Source: Diabrotica undecimpunctata
Taxonomy: Eukaryota; Arthropoda; Insecta; Coleoptera; Chrysomelidae
Assembly (NCBI RefSeq): GCF_040954645.1
Contig: NC_092808.1
Span: forward strand, 83,274,889 to 83,338,888
Direction: 5' to 3'
Length of the DNA: 64,000 nt
The translations under genes were made by a program, and so were the position numbers. How positions within the stretch are numbered: position 1 is the first letter of the stretch; every line of letters begins with the position of its first letter. The notes beneath the pieces are model-generated. The model did no database searches. It saw only the letters and a program-made list of their open reading frames with translations, and was not told the origin of the DNA. This document shows, piece by piece, positions 31,023-41,594 of this stretch.

Positions 31023-31319
31023 TGCAGTCACACTATTATCCTAATACGCTGATCAAGATGGAATACTGGTAGTTCTGTTATGACATTGTGAAGTCACACT
31101 CAACTTCTAATACGGTGATTGGCTTGGGTCACTAATTGCCTTATACGGTCACGAGTAGTTCGGTGATGACACATAAACACAGCGGAACGATAGATAATAA
31201 TTTGGTGTGATTTAATTATGACCATTGTAAACGAGTTTGATTTAATTTAATAAAATAGCTATATTTACGTAAATACGTGTTTTAACTATTTTAATAGACG
31301 ATACTATTTTAATAGACGA
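31023..31319 (+). repeat. 5' LTR of gypsy-2
   Basis: Begins tgcagtcacactattatcc and matches 41039-41355. Compared with that copy it lacks about 40 bp between two ATCAG/ATCAGC motifs and carries an extra tandem copy of actattttaatagacga at its end. Directly after it, TATCAGAAGTGTG (31320-31332) resembles a tRNA-Leu primer-binding site. Confidence 0.93.
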
Positions 31320-31383
31320 TATCAGAAGTGTGTTAAAGAACCTACGGTAGAATTTAGTGAACTGTTTTTAATGTTAAGTGTCC

Positions 31384-32440
31384 AAAATGCCGAAAAGGAA
31401 AAAGTCCAAGCGAAATAGTAGTTCCAGTAGTGAAACCACAACTATTTCGTCCACCGATTCTTCGCCGAGAAGGGAGTCAAGGTATACGAAAACGAAAAGA
31501 ACACGTAAGTCAAGAAAAAGATTTAAACATTCAAAAATAAATAGAACCTATACGCCTTCGCCTTTGCCTCAAAGTAAAGAAAATGCCACAAAAATAAATT
31601 CACCATCTGCATCTTATAATTGTAATACCTTATAATGTATACCGCTAAAACATGGTACGCTAGTTTTATTGAAAATGAAGTTGCATGGTCTTAATTTTCT
31701 TGGGCAGAATGGAGATCAGTGTTAGAAAATACTTTTCAAAGTAAAAGAAATACTTATGATCTTTTTATGGACGTAGCCCATCGTAAACCAACAGAAGGTT
31801 CTTCATTATATGAATTTTATTTTGAACATTTAGCAAAAATTAATAAACTTAAAGTAAATTTTTTCGAGTCAAATAAGATTTCTTTAATAATTGGTGCTAT
31901 TAGAGACGAACATATTAATTACTATTTAATATTATTCTGAAGCTATTTTCTTGTGGCATTTTAAATTAATTACTATTTAAATGGGAATAAGCCACAATTA
32001 AAGGTTAAAATACGTTTATTGACGTTTCAATTTCCACTTCGGAAATCTTTCTCAAAATACAAACATATTAAATCTGCTATTGAAGTTGCTCAAATCAAAG
32101 ATGTCAATTTATTGGCAGTTTATTTAAGAAATAAGCTTTATTACAAGAGTCCAGAAAAATGGCCTGATTTAACAAATCCAATTGTTTTTTCCAAATCAAA
32201 ATTTGTACATAATAACAAATTTGTTAATAACAAATTTAACAAGAATAAACCTTGTATGTGCTGTGGAATTCAGGGTCATTTAAAAAAGATTGTCACCACA
32301 GAAACCAAATATGCAGGTTTTGTAAAATTAAAGGTCATATTGAACAACACCGTTTTAAAAAGAACAAAGAATGTCAAGAGACAAAAGTAAATAAAACGAA
32401 CAAAAATTTAGAATAAAATAAATCTTTTAAACAAATACAG
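31384..32440 (+). pseudogene. gag: gypsy-2 gag
   Basis: 31378-31635 encodes a very basic Ser/Arg/Lys-rich start (PKRKKSKRNSSSSSETTT). 31635-31910 has capsid-like sequence (WAEWRSVLENTFQSKRNTYD, GSSLYEFYFEHLAKINKL). After the 143-bp insertion, 32070-32330 continues with SAIEVAQIKDVNLLAVYLRN and the zinc knuckle CMCCGIQGHLKK, then a frame slip to a second CxxC knuckle (CRFCKIKGHI). The frame reads straight across the insertion if the duplicated target is counted once. Confidence 0.85.
31919..32061. mobile_element. 143-bp non-coding insertion in gypsy-2 gag
   Basis: Flanked by AACATATTAA (31909-31918 and 32062-32071). The core (ttaaatgggaataagccaca ... cttcggaaatc) is shared with both arms of the foldback element at 14559-15425, and the start (ttctgaagctattttcttgtgg) with that element's outer end. 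It is probably a single-arm derivative of the same family. Confidence 0.85.
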
Positions 32441-32638
32441 TTTGATTCTTCCGAAAATAAATTAAATAAAATTATTTTCTTAAATAAGCACAGCCATACT
32501 GCTTTCATTGATTTTGGCAGCGATTGTTCACTAATTTCAAAAGAATTGGCAGATAAGTTTAAATTAGAAATAAAATCATTAACCAAAGATGTAAAACTTT
32601 CTGGATTTTTGGGAAATTCTTTATCAGTTGAATATTAT
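32441..32638 (+). pseudogene. pol: gypsy-2 protease
   Basis: Plus-strand sequence HSHTAFIDFGSDCSLISKEL at about 32490-32545 aligns with the retroviral-type protease site (usually DTGS/DSGS; here DFGS). It is followed by a KDVKLSGFLGNSLSVEYY block up to the 5-kb insertion at 32639, and the domain continues after 37684. Confidence 0.8.
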
Positions 32639-32929
32639 CACAGTTTAACCACAAACAGTTAGGACACTCGGAGTCGGCGCCTTTGAAGTATAAAAGTATC
32701 CAGACGCCATATTGAAAACAGACCAAATCAGTTACGGACTGGCACAAGTGGTTAGAACAGAGGCGTGTTTATATCATAGTATAAAAATAAACTGTGTTTA
32801 TATTATTTTAAAGTTAGTAAACAAGTTAATTTGAATTAATTACAATCGACAATATATTGTTTTAATTTTAATCCTCAGCTGGTATCGTTATTTTATAAAC
32901 ACACAACTGGTATCGTAAGGTGCGTAAAT

Positions 32930-33330
32930 ACTCCAAAATTAAAGTGACCAGCATTTATCTCTGCATTGAAAAAAAGAAGATATGTCTCATACAATATTTA
33001 TTATTAACTAAAAAATACAAAAGTTAAATATTATTATTAAAAATGTTTTATTTATTTTATATAAAAATAAAACTTTTCTACCATAACCAAATAAGAAACT
33101 GAAAAACTTCTATTCCTACTAAAGTAAAAAACAACTTACAAAACAACAATTATTTCGGGAGGCAATTTTTTTGTGTAAACTAACTTAAATAGACTTACTT
33201 TTAACTAACTTTAACAATAATTTAACAAAAGTAAACTTACAAAAAATTTTAACAAGTAAAAATGATATCGGAAAAATTAAGAGGGAGTGATGAATACGTA
33301 TACTTATATCTTAATTTCTAAAACAATCTT
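32930..33330. other. AT-rich filler within the 5-kb unit
   Basis: Nothing coding is recognised. The motif ATCATAGTATAAAAA at 32772-32786 is the reverse complement of the right end of the unit (37664-37677), so there is an internal copy of the terminal sequence close to the left end. Confidence 0.4.
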
Positions 33331-33331
33331 A

Positions 33332-33730
33332 TCAAAAGTTTCGGGTGACACTACGTTCCTTACAACTTGCTCTCTTACAGTCATCACATGATTTCACTTT
33401 TCTGTCTTTATGTTTCGGACATCTTGTCTGAGCAGGTTGTCGATTTGGAAGTTCCTCAGTTGGGTTTCTTGAACTCTTGTCTTGACCTGTTCCAAGAATT
33501 TTTATGATTGTGGTTTTTAAATCATTAGAGAGCTGTTTCATATCTTTTCTTCTTTTCAGATGTTCATTCAAAAGACTTTTACCAAGTAATATCGTAAAAT
33601 GTTTTTGAGACAAAGAACATTGACTATTTGCGCTTTTATAAAGAACATGCATTTTTTCTTGTTATATCTGAAATTACATAAAAGTCAGCCAGAGGCCATC
33701 TTTTTTATTATAAGTTTTTTACCTGCCTTT
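33332..33730 (-). pseudogene. piggyBac-type transposase C-terminal remnant
   Basis: Minus-strand frame ahead of 33652 reads RWPLADFYVISDITRKNA (frame-shifted) and then HVLYKSANSQ, matching the end of the piggyBac catalytic region where RWP...NA.V.Y is conserved. It ends with RCPKHKDRKVKSCDDCKRA, a worn version of the C-terminal cysteine finger. PiggyBac transposases cut and paste at TTAA. Only the last third is present. Confidence 0.65.
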
Positions 33731-33789
33731 TTAAATTGCATTCACTACAGTTTCTAGTAGAATAGTTGTGAATTTAAAATTTTTTTAGT

Positions 33790-34165
33790 AGCAATGGTAC
33801 TTATTTGTTTTTAAAGTATTTCGTACAGTTCTAGCAGTGATACCAGTTTCTGTTGAAATTAGGGTGTTGTTACAAGGAAAATTGATTTCAGTTAGACTAC
33901 TTACGGCAGTTTCACGCTGTTCCTGTTCTTGATTAATTGCACGAGCTGGTTAATTTATCTCTATCACTATCCGTGCATTTTCTACAATTATTTTTTCACA
34001 TTCAGTTTTTTCAAATTTAAAAATAATGTTGTGAATTGCAGATTTTGATGGTACAGGGCCTTCGAATGAAAACGAAAACGTACCGATTATATCGTTGGCA
34101 CTACTTCCAGAATAATATTATTTAATAATTTGAATTTTATGTTCAGTTGTAAAGGTTACCATTTT
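33790..34165 (-). pseudogene. DUF4817-type helix-turn-helix transposase N-terminus remnant
   Basis: Reads VTFTTEHKIQIIK, then FEGPVPSKSAIHNIIFKFE and TGITARTVRNTLKTNKYH on the minus strand, with internal stops. This is the layout of the helix-turn-helix start of a Tc1/mariner-related insect transposase family (DUF4817). No catalytic part follows. Confidence 0.6.
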
Positions 34166-34216
34166 CCTAACTGGAAATATCAATTGCATTATTTTTTTTG
34201 CGAATAAAACCAGAAT

Positions 34217-35010
34217 TATTATTTATTTATTTATTTATTAACGGGATGACCCCATTTTTTACAAAATAATTAACAACGTAAAATATCCTAACCATAACTC
34301 AAATACTAAAACTAAATATTAAATAATTATTAAATATTGTTAAACAATTATTAAATTACATAAATTAAATTTTCCTGGGAATCGTTTTAAAATGAAATTA
34401 ATACCCCCAAGTTCTTATAAAAATTATATGAAAACTCCCAAGTTGAAGGTCACTCATCTTCGATCCCTAATATACTCAGTCAAACAGTGCTTGAATCTTA
34501 CAGATTTTATATCCAGCAGATCCGACACCCTGATAGGGTAAAAGGAAGGGGAGAAAGAAAGAAATATCCAGCAGATCATAAGATTGACTAAAGTCATTTC
34601 CCAGTATCTGAATTCTGATATGGGAATTTGGCATAGTTAGTGTGATAGTGTTTTATAGAGAACAAAGACATTTCTTTAAGAATTCTAGTGCTACATCTAA
34701 AGTTGATAGGACCTAATAAATCAGAACAGTCAGTTGTATGATTAAGTAGTTTATAGAGAAAGACTAGATCGCATTTTAGTTCTATAGTTTTCTAAGGAAC
34801 TGATATTTAGCCTTGACCTTAGTTCAACCAAAGACAAGTTCTTTAAGTTTAATCTATAAGCACAAATCCGGAAAAACTTATTTTGAATTTTTTCGAGGGT
34901 GTAAATATGGTTAAAATAGTATGGTGACCATTCTCTACAAGCATAAGACAGGATGCCACAAATAAAAGTAAGATATAAAATTCTATATGTGGGTACCGAA
35001 ATATCTCGAG
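34217..35010 (-). mobile_element. Jockey/CR1-type LINE 3' end
   Basis: Minus strand, about 34985-34560: GILSYACREWSPYYFNHIYT, then LEKIQNKFFRICAYRLNLKN and FRCSTRILKEMSLFSIKHYHTNYA, the post-RT C-terminal region of Jockey/CR1 elements. The element ends at 34217-34240 in an (AATA)n tail (complement of tttatttatttatttatt). It is a different clade from the RTE LINEs elsewhere in the window. Confidence 0.7.
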
Positions 35011-35789
35011 AATTTCTTGTGATAAAACCTAGATTGATTGTGATTTCATTACTAATGAAAAAGTAGACGTATATTTGACGTTTCCCTTATCAAAACTGAA
35101 TGTCACTTTAACAAAACTACAATTCAATCTAATGGGTGTTAAAAACAAGCTCGTATGTCGGTACTAGTTTCATACTATATTCGGCTTCTCTTTGCTAGTA
35201 GAACAACCTCATACTGTTCTTTTCGCACTAATTATGCGTGCTATATACAGTTTTCAGATTACCACAACTGTATAGTATTTTTTTGCTACTAACATTTATA
35301 TATTAGCTTATTCTTAATGTAAGCTTAATTTATTCTAAACAAAAAAAATTGAAAAACAAACAATTATAAAAAAACTATTATTTGTAATATTTGGAACATG
35401 AACATGTATTTAACCAGACTTGGAACATGGAAATTTGGTTAAAATTATAATTAATTGGGCAATTGTTACAAACCATTATGTATTTCTGCATTTCCTGTAA
35501 CAGAGTTCTCTGAGGGAATATTTACTTCACTATTGTGAACAGTGTCGGCAAAAGAAGTTAAAGGCATTGTAATACTTTTATTAGAAGTAAATCAACAAAT
35601 CAAAACAACTACATGGCACTATACTAACACTTATTTTGCATTATTTACCTATGTAAAAAAGTAAATACTGTTTACCTACAGAGAGAAAATTTACTTCTTG
35701 TAGTAATTAAATAAATAATAGTAATTTTTCATGTTAGTAGTAAAAAAATCTATTTATTGATCCAAACGATTAATTTATTTTTTATAGAT
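35011..35789. other. Non-coding stretch downstream of the THAP gene
   Basis: No gene is recognised. It would be the 3' flank of the THAP gene; a second AATAAA-type signal on the minus strand lies near 35774. Confidence 0.4.
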
Positions 35790-37039
35790 TTATTTGAAAT
35801 ATTTTATAACTTGATTCTCAAGTTCATTTATTTTTTGGGACAAACGATAATTTTCATTTCTCAATTCCTTTACTTTTGATCTGAGAACTTCCTTCCTTGG
35901 AGTATGGGAAGATAGAAGTAAAGGTGTTTGAGTGCTCAATGTTGGAGAAAATTCTGACAGTGGTGAAGTTGATTTATCTACATTATCTGTAAACAGAAAA
36001 AAATGTATTATACATAAGTCAATACTCTTGTAATAATAGAAAAAGTCCAATTTAGAAATGTTATAATGTATTGTATATTTCTTTTGGAAAAAGAGTGCTA
36101 ATTCTATCACTTGTTATGAATGAATCCCCTGAATGTTTACTACTAGTATTAAAATTCATATAACTTTTAACAACTTTTATTTTTAACTGTTTTTTAAAAA
36201 TAGGATTATACATAGAGTGGATCAAACAGACTAAATAACCATGTATAACCTGTAGAGCATTTTTAACTTTGATATATAATAACATAAGGAACACTATTTA
36301 AAATTGAAACATAGGTTTCAATAGTTTAGAAACCTCCTTTTAATTTTAATAACGTTTTGCACTTGATGTCTTATAATGAAACATTAATATCTGATATTAA
36401 AAATAAATATCTTTTTGGGATAACCAACATATTTAAAACTTCACTGCCCAATGAATCACATATGATTCAAATAGCGTGGTTATATGCTAAATGGATTATA
36501 TATAATCCATTCATGATTCAAATGTGATTCAAGAGTAGGTCATGATATTTAATATTAAAATAACATTGGACTTGGAGACTCTTCGTAGCTATTACCATTT
36601 GGACAGTGAAGTTTTAAAAATAATAGATAAGTATTTACCAAAAAACACTAATAGAAAATGACTTACCTAAAAGTGAATATGAATGATCACGGTGATTGTC
36701 TGAGGATCCCTGCATACATAAAAAAATGGTAGGAACTGCAGTAGGCTTAAGCCTGTTACGGAGATAATTTAAGAAACAGTTGTTATGAAAATGTAGATGA
36801 CAAAGTTGATAACTTTTATGAAAAGATGGAAGCTTTACATATAAATCCTCCCATCCAGCAGCTCGTGCCCAGGTTTCTGCCCTGAAACAAATATATTTTA
36901 AGAATTTGAAAATTATTGAAAATTGACTAGATAAAATAGATAAAAAATATTACTACGCGAAAACTTTATCATTATAGATTACAAAATTTAGCAAATTTGA
37001 GTTTTATAAACTTTCATAACAAAATAGAAATATCATTTC

Positions 37040-37127
<88 letters not shown>

Positions 37128-37362
37128 CAAAAGAAAGTACACAAATATTATTTTAATAGTTGTAGAGGTACAGCAAAAACTAGGGGTCTTCAAAAATGAA
37201 CCTGTCTTAAATCATTTAAACTTGTAATTTACGTTTATTAGTTACGGATATTGACAAAAGAAATACATACCTTTGAGGATCCTTGGGAAACGTAAAAAAC
37301 GTACCTCCCGTCTTCGAACGTGAATTTTTGCAAGTGTTCACAGCACAATGGTCTCCAGGCAT
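35790..37362 (-). CDS. Three-exon THAP-domain protein with C-terminal coiled coil (about 167 aa)
   Basis: Exons (minus strand): 37362-37271, 36881-36667, 35986-35790. Introns begin GTATGT and GTAAGT and end CAG; the phases match and no stop interrupts the joined frame. Exon 1 starts MPGDHCAVNTCKN; exon 2 has AETWARAAGW, CHLHF and AVPTIF. This is a THAP zinc finger (C-x4-C, 46 residues, C-x2-H) with its conserved Trp and AVPTIF motif, a sequence-specific DNA binder. Exon 3 has a Ser/Thr/Pro-rich linker and a coiled coil (VKELRNENYRLSQKINELEN). AATAAA overlaps the stop codon. THAP plus coiled coil is also the N-terminus of P transposases, without the catalytic part here. Unlike its neighbours it is not decayed. 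Confidence 0.8.
37046..37122. repeat. (TA)n microsatellite in intron 1 side of the THAP unit
   Basis: About 37 TA units. It lies within the first intron of the THAP gene (36882-37270). Confidence 0.95.
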
Positions 37363-37684
37363 AATGAAATTACAAATATCTCTTGGAAACCACAAAACTA
37401 ATATTTACCTACGTATATAATATACGAAGTTGAAATTTTATAATACAATTTAGTTCTAAAAAGAATTATTTTTAGACTTAAGTAAACGAAAAATAAAACG
37501 ACACAGAAATAAACAAACAAATCACGGCAGATGACTACACGTCACATTAATACCAGTCTGATGTCACAAGATTTCGGTCTGTTTTCAATATGGCGATATG
37601 GCCTGCGCTAAATGATGCGCGTACTTTTTCCCGCCTGTCGAGTGTCCATACTATTTCTTTTTTTTTTTTATACTATGATATTAT

Positions 37685-38700
37685 GTATTTGCTAAAATAA
37701 AAATCGATTTTGTAGAATTAAATATTTTGTTGTATGTCATGGATAAAGATTGGGTTACTGATCTTCTAATAGGAAGAAATTTTACAGAAGATGTAAATAT
37801 TATGTATTATAGGATAGATAATAGTTTAACATTTAAATATAAGAAAGACTTAGATAAAGAAATAAGTACAGGAAATATATCTAAACACGAGAAAATGATG
37901 TTGGAAAATATTTTGCTAAATCACGAGGACTGTTTTTATACAAATTTGAAAGCTCTAAAAAAATCGCATTCTGTTGTTATGAGAATCGATATTACAAGTT
38001 CAGATGTAGTTAAGTTTCGTTCCTACAGAACACCTGCAGCTGACAAAGAAATTTTACAAGAAACAATACAAAAATTATTGGATGAAAATAATATTCGAAA
38101 GAGTAATTCATCGTTCGCAAGCCCTTCTTTTCTTATTGATAAAAAAGATGGTCAAAAACGTCTGGTGGTAGATTATAGGCATGTAAATAAAATTTCAAAA
38201 AAGATACCTCCAACAATGCCGATAATTAAAGAGATAATTGACAGCTTATATAATTATAAATATTTTACGTCCTTGGACTTGGCAGCAGGATATCATCAAA
38301 TTTCTATGGCAGATAACTCAATCAAATACACAGCATTTGTTACGAGTCAAGGACATTATGAATATTTACGATGTCCCTTTGGGCTATCTAATACACCGAC
38401 TGTATTTCAAGAAATGATGAACGAAATATTCGAACCGTTTAAACAAAACAGTATTACTCCGTATTTGGATGATATCTTAATTCCCTCAAAAAGTATTGAG
38501 GAAGGCCTGGAACTATTAAATAAAGTATTGCAAGTTTTAGAAGATTATGGTCTAACTGTAAAGATGTCAAAATCAAAATTTTTAATGACAAAAATTACCT
38601 ACTTGGGATATAAAATTTCATTTAATAAAATTTCACCAAGTAAACATAAGATTGAGTCAGTAAAAAATTTCCTTTGCCAAATAATCAGCATCAATTAAGG
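37685..38700 (+). CDS. pol: gypsy-2 reverse transcriptase
   Basis: Open frame of 323 codons from 37727. The first 60 residues finish the protease linker (WVTDLLIGRNFTED). RT motifs follow: FASPSFLIDKKDGQKRLVVD, YFTSLDLAAGYHQI, TAFVTSQGHYEYLRCPFGLS and ITPYLDDILIPS (YLDD). It ends in the TYLGYKIS block at a frame break near 38690. The ATG at 37727 is internal to the polyprotein. Confidence 0.92.
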
Positions 38701-39420
38701 CAATTTCTTTAATTGATATCATTTTTCCGAAAGTTCATACCAAATTTTGCAAGACACACTGCAAAATTGACGCATTTACTAAAAAAAGATGTAAATTGAA
38801 CATGGACAGAAGAAGAAACAAAAATTAACAAAAGAAAGTTATAGTCTCAGAACCAATTTTAACAATATTCAATCCGAAACATGACATAATAGTTTACACG
38901 GATGCAAGTAGAGAAGGATTTGGAGGCATAATAACACAAATTGTTGATGGTCGTGAAAAGTCAATTGCCTATTTTAGCAAACAAACCACAAAAGAAGAAA
39001 AGAAATATGAACTTTTGAACTAGAGCTTTTGGCTATTGTCAAAACCTTAGAAAGGTATAGATATTATTTAGCAGGAAGATCTTTTACTGTAATAACAGGC
39101 TGCAATTCCGTTAAAAATGCATTAGTAAAACAAACAATAATCCCAAGAATAGCAAGATGGGTTTTGTGTTTACAAGATTTTTGTTTTGAAATAAAACATA
39201 AATCAGGAGTACAACTACAACATGTAGATGCCTTAAGTAGGAACTTTGAAAGAACTGAAGCAGAGGAAAGTCTTGAAATTAAAGTGATGCTCATCCAAGA
39301 AGACGATTATCTAAGAAAAGCACAGGATACAGATACGGAAATAAAAAAAAAATTAAAGATATTCTTTTGTCAGGAGATCGGGAAAATCATAAGGATACTT
39401 TCAATAAATATGATTTAAGA
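38701..39420 (+). pseudogene. pol: gypsy-2 RNase H and linker
   Basis: Contains an FRSFIPNFARHTAKL-like thumb in broken frames, then DIIVYTDASREGFGGIITQ and IAYFSKQTTKEEKKYE (RNase H with the TDAS motif). An intact frame at 39029-39418 covers LELLAIVKTLERYRYYL-type sequence to FEIKHKSGVQLQHVDALSRN. RNase H removes the RNA strand after minus-strand synthesis. At least two frame breaks are present. Confidence 0.88.
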
Positions 39421-39439
39421 GGAAACAAAGTTTATAAAA

Positions 39440-40430
39440 TAACATAATATGGTAGAAGATGGTATGTGCCTAAAAATTGTCGTTGGCACATTGTCAAAAT
39501 GAATCATGACGATATTGAACATGTTGCGTTGGATAAAACAATTGAAAGAATAAAAGAACGGTATTGGTTTCCACGAATGCGAAGATTTATTAAAAAATAC
39601 ATTGCGGCTTGTCTTGCCTGTTTATACCATAAACAACCGGAAGGAAAAAAGCCTGGTTATCTCGATTCCATTCCAAAATATGCTAGACCGTTTCATACAC
39701 TCCATGCCGATCATTTAGGGCCATTTGTGTTAACGAAATCTCAAAATAAATACGTCTTGGTTTTGATTGATGCCTTTTCTAAATTTGTGTTTATTGAAGC
39801 TGTCCCAGATACATCAAGTAAACATGTTATTCGTGCTTTAGAAGAAATTTTTAAAATATTTGGTAACACCAAACGAATGATATCAGATGCAGGATCAGCT
39901 TTTGTTTCAAAAGAATTTTTGAATTATATGGCAGAGAGAGGAATTAGAGTATTTACAACTGCAGTAGGAGTGGCTAGAGACAACGGCCAAGTAGAAAGGG
40001 CAAATAAAACATTACTGTAGTACCATGGCCACAATGGGTGCAAAGTTTGAGTCCGATATGTGGGATAAGAATTTAAAAAACATTTAACAAGGAATAAACG
40101 GGACAAAACACCGAATAACTAAATCTTCTCCCAGTGAAGTGTTTTTCGGGTACAAATTAAGAGTTGATGGAGACAAATACATAGATGATAATGATATGGA
40201 CATTATTGATGTAACGTCATTGAGAAAGGATGTAGCTAAACGATTAGAAGAAAACAGAATCAAACAGAATAACGAATTTAATAAAAAAAGATGCTCTCCA
40301 GTGAAATATGCTGTTGGTGACCTGGTATTGACAAAAGTTACAAGTTTTCCAGCAAACAATGAAAGTAAGAAGCTTTTAGAAAAGTATAAAGGGCCATTCA
40401 GGATTGTTGAGGTTGGAACTATTTAAAAAA
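39440..40430 (+). pseudogene. pol: gypsy-2 integrase
   Basis: 39466-40020 encodes the zinc finger (HDDIEHVALDKTIERIKERY ... CLACLYHK) and the core: HTLHADHLGPF, RMISDAGSAFVSKEF and ARDNGQVERANKTLL, so D-D-E is intact. A stop and frame break at about 40020-40130 follow. 40139-40426 has the C-terminal GDLVLTKV...KYKGPFRI module. It inserts the cDNA into the genome. The copy cannot produce a full protein. Confidence 0.9.
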
Positions 40431-40436
40431 ACATAT

Positions 40437-40960
40437 TTTAATTGTCATTCTGAAAAATGACAACAGTGTTTCAATGATCTGAATGGGTTTATTTAAGTGG
40501 TTCTGACTATTTGAAGCAAATTTATTTTATTCGTCATTCGGAAAAATGACAAATTAATGTTCTAATGTTCTGAATGGATTTTCAGTTCGTCATTCTGAAA
40601 AATGACAAATAAATGTTCTAATGTTCTGAATGGATTTTCAGTTCGTCATTCTGAAAAATGACAAATAAATGTTCTAATGTTCTGAATGGATTTTCAGTTC
40701 GTCATTCTGAAAAATGACAAATAAATGGTTTAATGTTCTGAATGGATATTCAGTTCCTCATTCTGAAAAATGACAAATAAATGTTTTAATGTTCTGAATG
40801 GATATTCAGTTCACCATTCTGCAAAATGACACCCAAATATTTTAATGTCTTGAATGAGTTTGTTTGAATAGCCGTAGCTATTCGAAACAAATTTATTCAA
40901 CGAATTGATTTGGACTATGTCATTCTGCAGAATGATGGAGCCTTTCTATAAATTGGCATT
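40437..40960 (+). repeat. 56-bp hairpin tandem array between gypsy-2 pol and 3' LTR
   Basis: About six copies of a 56-bp unit, best preserved from 40586 (starts at 40586, 40642, 40698, 40754, 40810), with diverged copies at both ends. Each unit holds GTCATTCTGAAAAATGAC, whose ends pair as GTCATT/AATGAC. Two further hairpins follow: GAATAGCCGTAGCTATTC (about 40866-40883) and CATTCTGCAGAATG (about 40920-40933). There is no open frame and thus no env gene. Confidence 0.92.
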
Positions 40961-41038
40961 CTTAATAATAAAGAACACATTATTGTTTTTAAAAGGTGTT
41001 GTACGATCGAGGATGATCGTGACGTCAGGATGGTCGAA

Positions 41039-41355
41039 TGCAGTCACACTATTATCCTAATACGCTGATCAGACTAAGTCACTAACTTCCTAATGTTCTA
41101 ATCAGCTTAAGATGGAATACTGGTAGTTCTGTTATGACATTGTGAAGTCACACTCAACTTCTAATACGGTGATTGGCTTGGGTCACTAATTGCCTTATAT
41201 GGTCACGAGTAGTTCGGTGATGACACATAAACACAGCGGAACGAGAGATAATAATTTGGTGTGATTTAATTATGACCATTGTGAACAAGTTTGATTTAAT
41301 TTAATAAAATAGCCATATTTACGTAAATACGTGTTTTAACTATTTTAATAGATGA
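41039..41355 (+). repeat. 3' LTR of gypsy-2
   Basis: Begins tgcagtcacac after the array and a short unique stretch, and ends ...aatagatga followed by the TATTAT duplication. It carries about 40 bp that the 5' LTR has lost. Confidence 0.93.
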
Positions 41356-41590
41356 TATTATGTCGCGAAGACATTACCTGAAAAAAATCTAAGACTATTG
41401 TCGTGAAGGAAGAAAAATCTACTATTTACACGAAACTTGGCTAAATCAAGGTCATACTAGATAATATTGTCAATACTGTCTTAAAGGTTTGGCAAGATTT
41501 TAAAGTTATCGGAAAGTCTTTATTGAAGGATTATCGTCGACTCTAAAAACACCAGCGGTCAAAGGATGCTGACTTATTTTAACACAACAT
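41356..41590 (+). pseudogene. Tc1/mariner-type (DDE_3) transposase remnant, 3' part
   Basis: Immediately after the LTR the plus strand reads RRHYLKKI, stop, DYCREGRKIYYLHETWLNQGHT. This aligns with the catalytic block YLR.I..YR.EGRPI.YLDETWVN.GHT of DDE_3 transposases, with the catalytic Asp changed to His (LHETW). A frame-shifted FIEGLSSTLKTPAVKG block follows. It is the other half of the gene split by gypsy-2. Confidence 0.7.
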
Positions 41591-41594
41591 AGTC

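Larger units (their letters stand above)
32639..37677 (-). mobile_element. 5-kb inverted-ended unit carrying a THAP gene (P-element-like?)
   Basis: A 7-bp duplication ATATTAT (32632-32638, 37678-37684) flanks it, and protease/RT coding reads through if it is removed. Ends begin CACAGTTT on the left and CATAGTAT on the right read inward. About 20-30 bp in, both have GGACACTCG, and further in both have CATATTGAAAACAGACC, all in inverse orientation. The unit contains a THAP gene at its right and older fragments (piggyBac, DUF4817-type and Jockey LINE remnants) at its left. P elements have THAP-coiled-coil transposases and 7-8-bp duplications, which suggests a P-like non-autonomous element; this is inference. 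Confidence 0.6.
31023..41355 (+). mobile_element. Ty3/gypsy LTR retrotransposon with two internal insertions (gypsy-2)
   Basis: Plus-strand element with LTRs 31023-31319 and 41039-41355 and target duplication TATTAT (31017-31022, 41356-41361). Order: LTR, primer site, gag, protease, RT, RNase H, integrase, 56-bp tandem array, LTR. Insertions: a 143-bp repeat in gag (31919-32061) and a 5-kb unit at the protease/RT junction (32639-37677). Removing them leaves about 5.1 kb, a normal length. It interrupts a Tc1/mariner-type gene. Confidence 0.93.

Noticed and set aside
37727..38698. Host gene call for the 323-codon frame
   Set aside because: It contains YLDD and Ty3/gypsy RT motifs and lies between matching LTRs.
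40437..40960. Hairpin array as a CRISPR
   Set aside because: Units are directly tandem with no unique spacers, and the setting is a eukaryotic retrotransposon.
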